From: Gemmatimonadota bacterium
GTDB taxonomy: Bacteria > Gemmatimonadota > Gemmatimonadetes > Longimicrobiales > Longimicrobiaceae
Assembly (NCBI GenBank): GCA_019240375.1
Contig: JAFAYN010000269.1
Location: 1 to 8,884, forward strand
DNA: 8,884 bases
Direction: 5' to 3'
The notes under the pieces were generated by a model. It was not told the DNA's origin, searched no databases, and worked only from the letters and a program-made list of their open reading frames with translations. Numbering within the stretch: the first letter of the stretch is position 1; each line of letters opens with the position of its first letter. Shown piece after piece: positions 1-5,766 of this stretch. The position numbers and the translations under genes were made by a program.

Positions 1-1340
1 ATCTTGTAGGAGAGCGCCCGCACCGAGAGCTCCAGGAGCTCCGCCGCGCGGGTGCGGTTCCCCTGGGTGCGCTCCAGCGCCCGCGCGATCAGCTCCCGCT
101 CCAGCGAGGGGAGGCGCCGCTTCACCGAGAGGTCGGCGTCGTCCGGGCCGAGGTGGAAGGGGTGCGCCCCGGTGCGGACGTGCGCCGGGAGGTGCTCCTC
201 GCGGACCTCGCCGCCGGAAAGGATCAGGGCGCGCTCGACCACGTTCTCCAGCTCGCGCACGTTCCCGGGCCAGGCGTAGGCGGCCAGCGTGGGGATCAGC
301 GCGGCGGGGAGCTCCCGGAACTCCAGGCCGAAGCGCGCGGAGTGCCGGCGGAGGAAGTGGTTGGCCAGGAGGGGGATGTCCTCGGGGCGGGAGCGGAGCG
401 GGGGGAGGTGGATCTGCACCACGTTGACCCGGTAGAACAGGTCGTCGCGGAAGCGCCCCTCCTGCACCTCCTCCACCAGGTCGCGCGAGGTGGCCGCAAG
501 CACCCGCACGTCCACCGGCTCCTCGGCGGAGCCGCCCACCCGGCGCACGCGGCGCTCCTGCAGCACCCGGAGCAGCTTGACCTGGAGCGGGAGGGGCATC
601 TCCCCGATCTCGTCCAGGAAGAGCGTCCCCCCGTCGGCCTCGGCGAACAGCCCCTCGCGCGCCCGGTCGGCCCCGGTGAAGGCCCCCTTCTCGTGGCCGA
701 ACAATTCCGACTCCAGCAGGTTCTCGGGGATCGCCCCGCAGTTGACCGCCACGAAGGCCCCGCCGTGCCGCGGCGAGGCCCGGTGGATGGCCCGGGCGAT
801 CGCCTCCTTCCCCGTCCCGCTCTCCCCGGTGACGAGCACCGTCGAGGGGTACGGCGCCACGCGGGAGGCCAGCTCCATCGCCTCGCGCATCACCTGCGAG
901 CGCCCCACCACCTCCTCGAACCCCTCGACCTCTCCCACCTCCCGGCGCAGCCGGACCACCTCGCGCCGAAGCTGCTCGCGCTCCTGCGCCTTGCGGACGG
1001 TGAGGATGATCTCGTCGGCGTTGAAGGGCTTGGACACGTAGTCGTACGCGCCGCGCCGCATGGCCTCCATGGCGGTGTCGAGCGAGCCGTACGCGCTCAT
1101 CACCACCACCAGTGCCGTCCCTCCGGCCTCCTGGTAGCGGTCCAGGAACTGGAGCCCGTCCAGGCGGGGCATCCGCACGTCGCACAGGACGATGTCGGGC
1201 GGCTCGGCCAGGGCGCTGCGGAGCCCGGCCTCGCCGTCCTCGGCCGTGGCGACCTCGTACCCTTCCTCGCGCAGGAGGAGGGTGAGGGTGTGGCGGAGCC
1301 CCGCCTCGTCGTCGATCACCAGGATGCGGCCCGAGCTCAC
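1..1340 (-). CDS. Sigma-54-dependent NtrC-family response regulator (3' end cut by window edge)
   Basis: This cytoplasmic transcription activator takes phosphate from a partner kinase and drives open-complex formation by sigma-54 RNA polymerase. 446 residues are visible. The receiver domain (about 5-120) has acidic pocket D10/D11, phospho-acceptor D54 in LCDVRMP, S82 and K104. The AAA+ domain (about 145-380) has Walker A GESGTGKE (172-179), the sigma-54 contact loop GAFTGA (219-224), Walker B with D243/E244, arginine-finger candidates R298/R304, and GNVREL (359-364). A Fis-type helix-turn-helix begins near 413 (GNRTRAAELL) and is cut at the window edge only a few residues before its usual end. 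The GTG start at 1340 overlaps the kinase stop in a GTGA and has a GGAG ribosome site 8 bases upstream, so kinase and regulator are translationally coupled. All catalytic residues are intact. The family is certain; the target genes cannot be told from here. Confidence 0.97.
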   Translation of the reverse strand, partial: MSSGRILVIDDEAGLRHTLTLLLREEGYEVATAEDGEAGLRSALAEPPDIVLCDVRMPRLDGLQFLDRYQEAGGTALVVVMSAYGSLDTAMEAMRRGAYDYVSKPFNADEIILTVRKAQEREQLRREVVRLRREVGEVEGFEEVVGRSQVMREAMELASRVAPYPSTVLVTGESGTGKEAIARAIHRASPRHGGAFVAVNCGAIPENLLESELFGHEKGAFTGADRAREGLFAEADGGTLFLDEIGEMPLPLQVKLLRVLQERRVRRVGGSAEEPVDVRVLAATSRDLVEEVQEGRFRDDLFYRVNVVQIHLPPLRSRPEDIPLLANHFLRRHSARFGLEFRELPAALIPTLAAYAWPGNVRELENVVERALILSGGEVREEHLPAHVRTGAHPFHLGPDDADLSVKRRLPSLERELIARALERTQGNRTRAAELLELSVRALSYK

Positions 1341-2593
1341 GATTCTTCTCCGTCGGTGGGAAAGGAAAGGGTGAAGACGGCTCCGCCCCCGTCGGCGGAG
1401 GAGACCTCGATGCGCCCGCCGAACTCGGTGACCGTGCTGGCGACGATGGCGAGCCCCAGCCCGGTCCCCTCCCCCGGCTGGCGGGTGGTGAAGAAGGGAT
1501 CGAAGATGGCTTCCAGGTGCTCGGCGGGGATCCCGGGGCCGGTGTCGGCCACCAGCACCTGCGCGATCTCGTCCCCCGCCTCCAGCCGGTTGGCGTCGCG
1601 CAGCGAGGCACGGCGGGTACGGCGCAGGTGCGAGTAGTCCACCCCGGGCGGGTCGTCGGCGCGGCGGGGCGCGATGCGGCGCTCCGGGTCGAAGTGCTTC
1701 ACCGTGGTGTGCACGGTGAGCCGGCCGCTCCCCTCCATGGCCAGCTCGGCGTTGGTGAGCAGGTTGACGAACACCTGGTCGACGTCGTGCACCACGGCCC
1801 GGATCGGCGGGACGGCCGGGTCGAGCTGGAGCCGCACGTCCACTCCGCCCAGGCGCCCCTGCTCGCGGAGGAGCGCGACCACGCGGCGCACCGACTCGTT
1901 CAGGTCCACCCGCTCGCGGGGGGCGTGGTGGGGACGGGCGTACTGGAGGAGGCTGCGCACGATCCGGTCGATCCGGCGCGCCTCCCGCTCCAGCCCCCCC
2001 AGCAGCTCGGCGTCGCCCCCGCGCCGGCGGAGCACCCCGGCGTACCCCAGCAGCGCGCCCAGCGGGTTGCCGATCTCGTGTGCGACCCCGGCGGCGAGCC
2101 GGCCGATGGAGGCGAGCTTCTCGGCCTGCACCAGGTCGCGCTGGGTGTCGATCAGAACCCGGTTGGTCTCGTCGAGCGAGCGGACGTTCTCGGCCAGGCG
2201 GGTCTGGTCGTGGAGGAGCTGGTCGGTGAGCCGGTTGAGGGCTGCCGCGAGGGCGTCGGTCTCGCGGGTCTCGCCGGGGGGGACGCGCCGCTCGTAGTCG
2301 CCGTCCGCGATGGCGGTGGCGGCGGAGGCCGCCTCGGAGATCGGGCGGATCACCAGGCGGTTGACCAGGTAGCTCCCCAGCCCCACGAACACCGCGACGT
2401 CCGCGACCGCCAGGAGGAGGACCAGCCAGAGGGAGCGCCCGCCCCGGAAGGGGGAGAGCCCCAGGACCGCCGTGGCGAAGAGCGCGAGGAGGACCGAGGC
2501 GAGCGCGAGGAAGGACAGCTCGAACAGGAGCTCCGCACGGAGAGAGCCCCGGGGTTTCCCGGGGCTCTCCGGCGTATGCCCTGCCCTGCTCAA
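1337..2593 (-). CDS. NtrB-like membrane sensor histidine kinase (HAMP, HisKA, HATPase_c)
   Basis: This 418-residue inner-membrane kinase is the cognate partner of the overlapping NtrC-type regulator. Two hydrophobic segments (about 22-46 and 54-78) are separated by only about 7 residues, so there is no real periplasmic sensor domain. A HAMP linker follows (about 78-130), with a coiled coil to about 160. Phospho-acceptor H172 sits in AHEIGNPLG, the N box is N277-N281, the G1 box is D350-TGPGIP, the F box is FDPFFTT (364-370), and the G2 box is GEGTGLGL (374-381). Between the N and G1 boxes lies a charged insert of about 44 residues (299-342) that most kinases lack. I chose the TTG at 2593. It has a GAGGG ribosome site five bases upstream, starts 28 bases after the preceding gene, and is the only usable in-frame start between that gene and the first membrane segment. 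An open frame to 2848 is an overlap artefact. The kinase call is secure; the start is probable. Confidence 0.93.
   Translation of the reverse strand: MSRAGHTPESPGKPRGSLRAELLFELSFLALASVLLALFATAVLGLSPFRGGRSLWLVLLLAVADVAVFVGLGSYLVNRLVIRPISEAASAATAIADGDYERRVPPGETRETDALAAALNRLTDQLLHDQTRLAENVRSLDETNRVLIDTQRDLVQAEKLASIGRLAAGVAHEIGNPLGALLGYAGVLRRRGGDAELLGGLEREARRIDRIVRSLLQYARPHHAPRERVDLNESVRRVVALLREQGRLGGVDVRLQLDPAVPPIRAVVHDVDQVFVNLLTNAELAMEGSGRLTVHTTVKHFDPERRIAPRRADDPPGVDYSHLRRTRRASLRDANRLEAGDEIAQVLVADTGPGIPAEHLEAIFDPFFTTRQPGEGTGLGLAIVASTVTEFGGRIEVSSADGGGAVFTLSFPTDGEES
2542..2569 (-). other. Strong GC hairpin just inside the kinase reading frame
   Basis: GAGAGCCCCGGG and its exact complement form a 12-bp perfect stem around a 4-base loop. 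In minus-strand RNA it begins 22 bases after the TTG start and spans roughly codons 9-17 of the kinase. No T-run follows, so it is not a standard intrinsic terminator. It could slow ribosomes, dampen kinase expression relative to the upstream 82-residue gene, or set an mRNA processing boundary. These roles are inference. Confidence 0.6.
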
Positions 2594-2621
2594 CGGAACC
2601 CTCGAATCGGGGCGCGGGAGG

Positions 2622-2870
2622 CTATTCCTCCGCGGCCGGGTCGGACGGGCCCGCGGCGACCCCCACCGGGGCGCCGGCGCCGACGGTCGCCCGCTTGCGG
2701 ACGGGGGCGCGGCCGGCGGCCGGCTTCTTCCCGTTGAACGCTTCCTTCTCCATCTCGTGCCAGACGCGGTCCACCACCGTCCCCACCGGCTCGCTCCACT
2801 GCAGGAACCCTTCAGCCTGAACGCGCTCCATGGCGCGGCGAAGTGCATGCTTGCTGATCGGCTTTCTCAT
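2622..2870 (-). CDS. Orphan 82-residue basic protein, first gene of the kinase/regulator operon
   Basis: I do not recognise this family. The first ~50 residues look folded and partly helical (MRKPISKHALRRAMERVQAEG, then a tryptophan-containing segment with W25 and W37). The tail from about 49 on is Ala/Pro/Gly/Arg-rich, starting GKKPAAGRAPVRKR, then turns acidic at the end (DPAAEE), and looks disordered. There is no signal peptide or membrane segment, so it is probably cytoplasmic; the basic linker could contact nucleic acid or a protein partner. The ATG at 2870 has an excellent AGGAGG ribosome site 8 bases upstream, the best argument that the gene is real. It ends 28 bases before the kinase start in the same direction, so it is likely co-transcribed with the two-component genes and could be an accessory or a regulated output. 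Function unknown. Confidence 0.8.
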   Translation of the reverse strand: MRKPISKHALRRAMERVQAEGFLQWSEPVGTVVDRVWHEMEKEAFNGKKPAAGRAPVRKRATVGAGAPVGVAAGPSDPAAEE

Positions 2871-2962
2871 GTAGCGACCTCCTCCTGTGCGACGTGTGCT
2901 CCTTGCCCGTACGGGCGCCGCTCTCCTCCGACGGACCGGTCCGGGCGCCGTCCTCGTTTCCT

Positions 2963-2971
2963 AGAGTAACA
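2963..2971 (-). promoter_or_regulatory. Possible extended -10 promoter for the 82-residue/kinase/regulator operon
   Basis: On the minus strand the sequence reads TGT followed by TACTCT, fitting an extended -10 element. There is no recognisable -35 at the usual distance. It sits in one of the few AT-containing patches of the region and would give a leader of roughly 85 bases containing the two palindromes. Weak, sequence-only call. Confidence 0.25.
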
Positions 2972-3205
2972 CCATCCCGGCCCACGCGCGAGCCTCCGGC
3001 GAGTGGTGCGTGTTCCGGTCGTGGGACATCGGTTCGGGCACGGGATCTCCGCGAAACGGCTCGTGTCGTGGGACGCACCTGCGGGGCCGGCGCCATCGGA
3101 GGATGCCCGGTGGAGCGGTGCACGTTTCGTGCTCGCCGACCGTCGGGAAGGGACCGGGAGCGACGCCCGCGAAGGGGAGCTGGAAGGGGCGGAGAGGAGG
3201 GGGAC

Positions 3206-3230
3206 CGGGCGCCGGGATCACCGGCGCCCG
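3206..3230 (-). terminator. Hairpin after the 38-residue membrane peptide gene
   Basis: CGGGCGCCGG and its exact complement form a 10-bp perfect stem with a 5-base loop, beginning about 15 bases after the stop codon at 3246. On the minus strand it is followed by a C/T-rich but not T-rich tract (GGTCCCCCTCCTCTCC). This is a plausible transcript end or 3' stabiliser for the small gene, but without a proper U-run, termination is only likely. Confidence 0.45.
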
Positions 3231-3245
3231 TACGTCGTCAGGGGG

Positions 3246-3362
3246 TCAGCGACGGTGCCGGGCCTGGCGCTTGTCCTCGAAGCGGACCAGCCACAGGCAC
3301 GCGGCGTAGACGGCCAGGGTGACCAGGGCGAACACGCCCATGTGAAAGAAGAGCTTTCCCAC
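3246..3362 (-). CDS. Small single-pass membrane peptide, 38 residues, unknown function
   Basis: Translation gives a short N-terminus (GKLFFH), one hydrophobic helix (about residues 9-27, MGVFALVTLAVYAACLWLV), and a strongly basic tail (RFEDKRQARHRR). That architecture predicts an inner-membrane peptide with its C-terminus in the cytoplasm. Nearly all codons end in G or C, as in the real genes here. The GTG at 3362 is preceded by a GAGGA ribosome site with 9-base spacing; an internal ATG at 3341 (residue 8) is a weaker alternative start. Flanking hairpins at 3439-3467 and 3206-3230 make it look like a stand-alone transcript. Peptides of this design often accompany oxidases or transporters, but no such partner is adjacent, so I assign no function. 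Confidence 0.65.
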   Translation of the reverse strand: MGKLFFHMGVFALVTLAVYAACLWLVRFEDKRQARHRR

Positions 3363-3406
3363 TGTATGTCGTCCTCGTGAAAGGGTTGGGTCGTCGGGAC
3401 GGCGCG

Positions 3407-3436
3407 AATCTAAGGCATCGCCCCGCTTCCGGCCAG
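3407..3436 (-). promoter_or_regulatory. Possible promoter of the 38-residue peptide gene
   Basis: TAGATT (3412-3407) is a -10 candidate with CTGGCC as a poor -35 across an 18-base spacer. It lies between the amidase hairpin and the small gene and would give a leader of about 38 bases. The AGATT core is shared with the amidase promoter candidate. Low confidence because the -35 matches consensus at only three positions. Confidence 0.3.
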
Positions 3437-3438
3437 TC

Positions 3439-3467
3439 GGCGCCGCCCCTGGATTCGGGGCGGCGCC
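3439..3467 (-). terminator. Hairpin at the end of the amidase gene
   Basis: GGCGCCGCCCC and its exact complement form an 11-bp perfect stem with a 7-base loop, starting 8 bases past the amidase stop. It has the position and strength of an intrinsic terminator, but no T-run follows on the minus strand. It may end transcription with help from another factor or protect the 3' end. Confidence 0.5.
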
Positions 3468-3475
3468 CGACCCGC

Positions 3476-5161
3476 TCAGGGCACCGGCATCTCCATGTGC
3501 GGGAGGAAGCGCGGCGGCCGGCGCATCCGGCTGGCCTGCTCGTACGCGTACGCCAGCTTGACGAGGGTGGGCTCGCTCCAGGCGCGCCCCATGAACGAGA
3601 TCCCCACCGGCGCCCCGAAGGCGTACCCTGCCGGGACGGTGACGTGCGGGTACCCGGCCACCGCCGCGGGGGTGGAGCTCCCCCCGGTGGAGTGGTCGCC
3701 GTTGACCAGGTCGATGGTCCAGGGTGGATTGGCCGTGGGGACCACGATGGCGTCCAGCCGGTGCCGGGCCATCACCGCGTCGATCCCCTCCGCGCCCGCC
3801 AGGCGGCGGTTGCGGGCCAGGGCGTCGCGATAGGCCTTGTCGGTGAGCGGCCCCTTTTCCTGCGCCATGAGCATGATCTCCTGGCCGAAGTAGGGCATCT
3901 CGCGGTCGCGGTGCTGCTCGTTGAAGGCGATCACGTCCTTGAGCGAGCGAACGCGCGCGTTCGGACCCAGGCCGGCCAGGTACCTGTTCAGGTCGGCCTT
4001 GAACTCGTACAGGAGTACGGTGAACTCACCCTCGTCGTACTCCCCGTTGTGGGGGATCTCCGCCGGATCGACGATCACGGCGCCCTGCCGGCGCATCACC
4101 TCGATCGCCTCGTTGGCCAGCCGGTCCATCTCGTTGCTGTAGCCGAAGAACTTCTTGCGGGCGATCCCGAGCCGCGCCCCCCGCAGCCCGTTCGGGTCGA
4201 GGAAGCGGGTGTAGTCGTTCTGGGCACGGCCGCGGCTGGCGGCGGTGTCCGGGTCGCGCGGATCCGCCCCGGCGAGGGCGCCCAGCAGGATCGCCGCGTC
4301 GGTCACGGTGCGCGCCATCGGGCCGGCCGTGTCCTGGCTGTGGGCGATGGGGATGATACCGGAGCGGCTGACCAGCCCCAGCGTCGGCTTGATCCCCACC
4401 ACCGAGTTGGAGGACGAGGGGCAGACGATGGAGCCGTCCGTCTCCGTCCCCACCGCCACGGCGGCGTAGCTCGCGGCCACCGCGGCGCCCGAGCCGGAGC
4501 TGGAGCCGCAGGGGGAGCGGTCCAGCACGTACGGGTTGAGCCCCTGCCCTCCCCGCCCGCTCCACCCGCTGGACGAGCGCGTGGAGCGGAAGTTGGCCCA
4601 CTCGCTCAGGTTGGTCTTCCCCAGGATGACCGCGCCGGCCGCGCGCAGCCGCTCCGCCACGAACGAGTCGCGCGGGGCGATGGAGCCCTCCAGCGCCAGC
4701 GACCCGGCGGTGGTGGTCATCCGGTCGGCGGTGTCGATGTTGTCCTTGACCAGCACCGGGATCCCGTGCAGCGGCCCGCGAACGCGCCCGGCCTTCCGCT
4801 CGTCGTCGAGCTGGCGGGCGATCGCGAGGGCGTCGGGGTTGGTCTCCAGCACCTGCCGTAGCGACGGCCCCTGTTTGTCGAGCTGCTCGATACGCCCCAG
4901 GTATGCCTCCACCAGGGAGCGGGCGGTGTAGCGCCCGGAGCGCATCCCCTCCTGGAGCTGCTGGATGGTGGCCTCTTCCAGCTCGAAGGGCGGGATCACG
5001 TGGCGCGCTTCCGCGACTGCGGCCGCCGGGGCGCCGCCGGTCCGCTTCAGGCCGTGCGTGTCCGCGGCGGCGGCGATCCCGGCCACGGCGGCGGAGTGGA
5101 GGAAGGTCCTTCGGCTGATCCCGCCGGGATCGGGGGTTCCGGGGTTTCCCGCGTCGCTCAT
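3476..5161 (-). CDS. Tat-exported amidase-signature family enzyme, peptide-amidase-like
   Basis: This 561-residue hydrolase should cleave an amide bond by the Ser-cisSer-Lys mechanism of the amidase signature family. K139 (VLVKDNID), cis-Ser S220 in CGSSSGSG, and nucleophile S244 in TETDGSI are all present, with the family's 24-residue spacing between the two serines. The stretch GIKPTLGLVSRSG...SQDTAGPM, just after the active site, matches what I know of bacterial peptide amidases, which remove C-terminal amides, better than GatA, but the substrate is not proven. The N-terminus has a twin-arginine motif, SRRTFL (16-21), then an alanine-rich hydrophobic stretch, and possible cleavage near residue 50 (AVA). 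It is therefore exported folded, which argues against a role as tRNA amidotransferase. The ATG at 5161 has a GAGAGG ribosome site. The open frame continues to 5449, but that part crosses a terminator. The gene appears monocistronic. Confidence 0.95.
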   Translation of the reverse strand: MSDAGNPGTPDPGGISRRTFLHSAAVAGIAAAADTHGLKRTGGAPAAAVAEARHVIPPFELEEATIQQLQEGMRSGRYTARSLVEAYLGRIEQLDKQGPSLRQVLETNPDALAIARQLDDERKAGRVRGPLHGIPVLVKDNIDTADRMTTTAGSLALEGSIAPRDSFVAERLRAAGAVILGKTNLSEWANFRSTRSSSGWSGRGGQGLNPYVLDRSPCGSSSGSGAAVAASYAAVAVGTETDGSIVCPSSSNSVVGIKPTLGLVSRSGIIPIAHSQDTAGPMARTVTDAAILLGALAGADPRDPDTAASRGRAQNDYTRFLDPNGLRGARLGIARKKFFGYSNEMDRLANEAIEVMRRQGAVIVDPAEIPHNGEYDEGEFTVLLYEFKADLNRYLAGLGPNARVRSLKDVIAFNEQHRDREMPYFGQEIMLMAQEKGPLTDKAYRDALARNRRLAGAEGIDAVMARHRLDAIVVPTANPPWTIDLVNGDHSTGGSSTPAAVAGYPHVTVPAGYAFGAPVGISFMGRAWSEPTLVKLAYAYEQASRMRRPPRFLPHMEMPVP

Positions 5162-5226
5162 CGGCACCTCTCGCCTGGGTGGTCCGGGTCCGCGCAGCTC
5201 CGGTCGGCGCGGCGGCCCTCGCCCGC

Positions 5227-5255
5227 AATCTTCCGTTTCCGGCAGCGCCGCGCAA
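5227..5255 (-). promoter_or_regulatory. Candidate promoter of the amidase gene
   Basis: TTGCGC (-35) and AAGATT (-10) are separated by exactly 17 bases on the minus strand, immediately after the T-run of the upstream terminator and about 65 bases before the amidase ATG. Each box matches consensus at three positions. The location is right for a monocistronic gene, but the match is modest. Confidence 0.35.
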
Positions 5256-5257
5256 CG

Positions 5258-5299
5258 GGGGAAAACGACGAGGCCCCGGACGTGATCGTCCAGGGCCTC
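5258..5299 (-). terminator. Intrinsic terminator after the 108-residue gene
   Basis: A 13-bp stem with one G-U pair (GAGGCCCTGGACG with CGTCCGGGGCCTC) closes a 4-base ATCA loop. On the minus strand it is followed by GTCGTTTTCCCC. It begins about 38 bases after the stop codon at 5338. This is the most convincing terminator of the window and separates the 108-residue gene from the amidase. Confidence 0.8.
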
Positions 5300-5337
5300 G
5301 GGGTGCGCGTCCGAAAGCTGTGCTACGAAAGCACGTA

Positions 5338-5664
5338 TCAGTTGGGATGGAACGAGGGACGGAAGGCGCGGACGGCGTCGCGCGGGCGCAGCGCGGCGAA
5401 GTCCGCCCCGGCGAAGGAGTACAGCGAGCCGGAGCCCGCCGTCCCCCACGCGGGGTTCCGCCGCGCCCAGCTCAGGTCGGCGACGTGGAGCGCACCCCGC
5501 TCCCGCAGCCTCGCCGCCGCCGGGCTGGTGTGCGCCGCCACGTGGAAGCGCCCCTCCAGGAGGTAGATCCCGGCGCGCTCCACCCCCTCGCGCTCGCGGG
5601 CGAGCGGCGAGTCGTGTTCGTCGTCGATCCAGACCAGGGCCTTCTTGTCTTCCGAAGAGAGCAT
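5338..5664 (-). CDS. Hypothetical 108-residue protein, family not recognised
   Basis: This is a mixed-charge, apparently soluble protein with no signal peptide or membrane helix. Residues 8-17 read KALVWIDDEH. The middle (about 31-62) looks like a small alpha/beta unit (AGIYLLEGRFHVAAHTSPAAARLRERG in register). The C-terminal third has GTAGSGSLYSFAGADFAAL and ends FRPSFHPN. Codon usage is G/C-ending like its neighbours. It sits 102 bases below the flavoprotein gene behind its own repeat-bearing promoter candidate and is closed by a strong terminator, so it is probably a separate transcript. I see no Shine-Dalgarno sequence before the ATG at 5664, which weakens the exact start but not the gene. 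Function unknown. Confidence 0.65.
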   Translation of the reverse strand: MLSSEDKKALVWIDDEHDSPLAREREGVERAGIYLLEGRFHVAAHTSPAAARLRERGALHVADLSWARRNPAWGTAGSGSLYSFAGADFAALRPRDAVRAFRPSFHPN

Positions 5665-5714
5665 CTGTCGTAGCGGCGATCGGGTGGAGCCAGGTGTTTG
5701 CGCTGCCGGTGCCT

Positions 5715-5743
5715 GGAATACCCGCGCCCGGCGGGGATGTTCA
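5715..5743 (-). promoter_or_regulatory. Candidate promoter of the 108-residue gene
   Basis: TGAACA (-35, four of six consensus positions) and TATTCC (-10, three of six) are exactly 17 bases apart on the minus strand, giving a leader of about 43 bases. The -35 lies inside the downstream copy of the direct repeat, so a protein bound to the repeats would compete with or recruit polymerase. Confidence 0.35.
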
Positions 5744-5753
5744 CCGGGCGCGG
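5722..5753 (-). other. Inverted repeat after the flavoprotein gene
   Basis: CCGCGCCCGG and its exact complement form a 10-bp perfect stem around a 12-base loop, 13 bases past the flavoprotein stop. In RNA it could act as a weak terminator or 3' stabiliser for the three-gene unit; in DNA it surrounds the direct repeat and the candidate promoter. No T-run follows. Confidence 0.45.
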
Positions 5754-5766
5754 CGGGATGTTCACC
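5734..5766 (-). repeat. Two-copy 12-bp direct repeat, 21-bp period
   Basis: GGTGAACATCCC occurs at 5766-5755 and again at 5745-5734 on the minus strand. Both copies continue with GCCG, the second after one extra C. The 21-base period equals two DNA turns, placing both copies on one helix face. The first copy abuts the flavoprotein stop codon and the second overlaps a candidate -35 box. Likely readings are tandem operator sites, or a remnant of insertion-element terminal repeats. Confidence 0.6.

Larger units (their letters stand above)
2871..3245. other. Gene-free leader region, palindrome-rich
   Basis: About 375 bases hold no gene I can support; open frames here lack ribosome sites and family resemblance. 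The part nearest the 82-residue gene contains a 12-bp perfect palindrome (GCCCGTACGGGC, 2905-2916), a 10-bp perfect palindrome (GGACCGGTCC, 2933-2942), and two direct copies of GGGCGCCG (2913-2920 and 2943-2950), 30 bases apart. Farther up, GTCGTGGGAC occurs twice (3018-3027 and 3065-3074), 47 bases apart. The region probably contains the promoter and untranslated leader of the 82-residue/kinase/regulator operon. Confidence 0.6.

Noticed and set aside
153..1637. Long plus-strand open frame (494 codons) opposite the response regulator and the kinase end
   Set aside because: The minus strand here encodes complete receiver, AAA+ and kinase motifs; the plus frame is His/Pro/Arg-rich low-complexity sequence typical of antisense frames in GC-rich DNA.
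2594..2848. N-terminal 85-codon extension of the kinase to the ATG at 2848
   Set aside because: It overlaps the 82-residue gene, which has a much better ribosome site, and the extension is Arg/Ser/Pro-rich without domain character.
2961..3221. 86-codon minus-strand frame in the gene-free region
   Set aside because: Its ATG lies inside a hairpin, there is no ribosome site, and composition is Pro/Arg-rich with no recognisable segment.
3377..4861. Plus-strand open frame of 494 codons opposite the amidase
   Set aside because: It is antisense to the amidase active-site region and resembles no family.
5162..5449. 96-codon extension of the amidase upstream of its Tat signal
   Set aside because: It would cross a strong intrinsic terminator and bury the twin-arginine signal internally.
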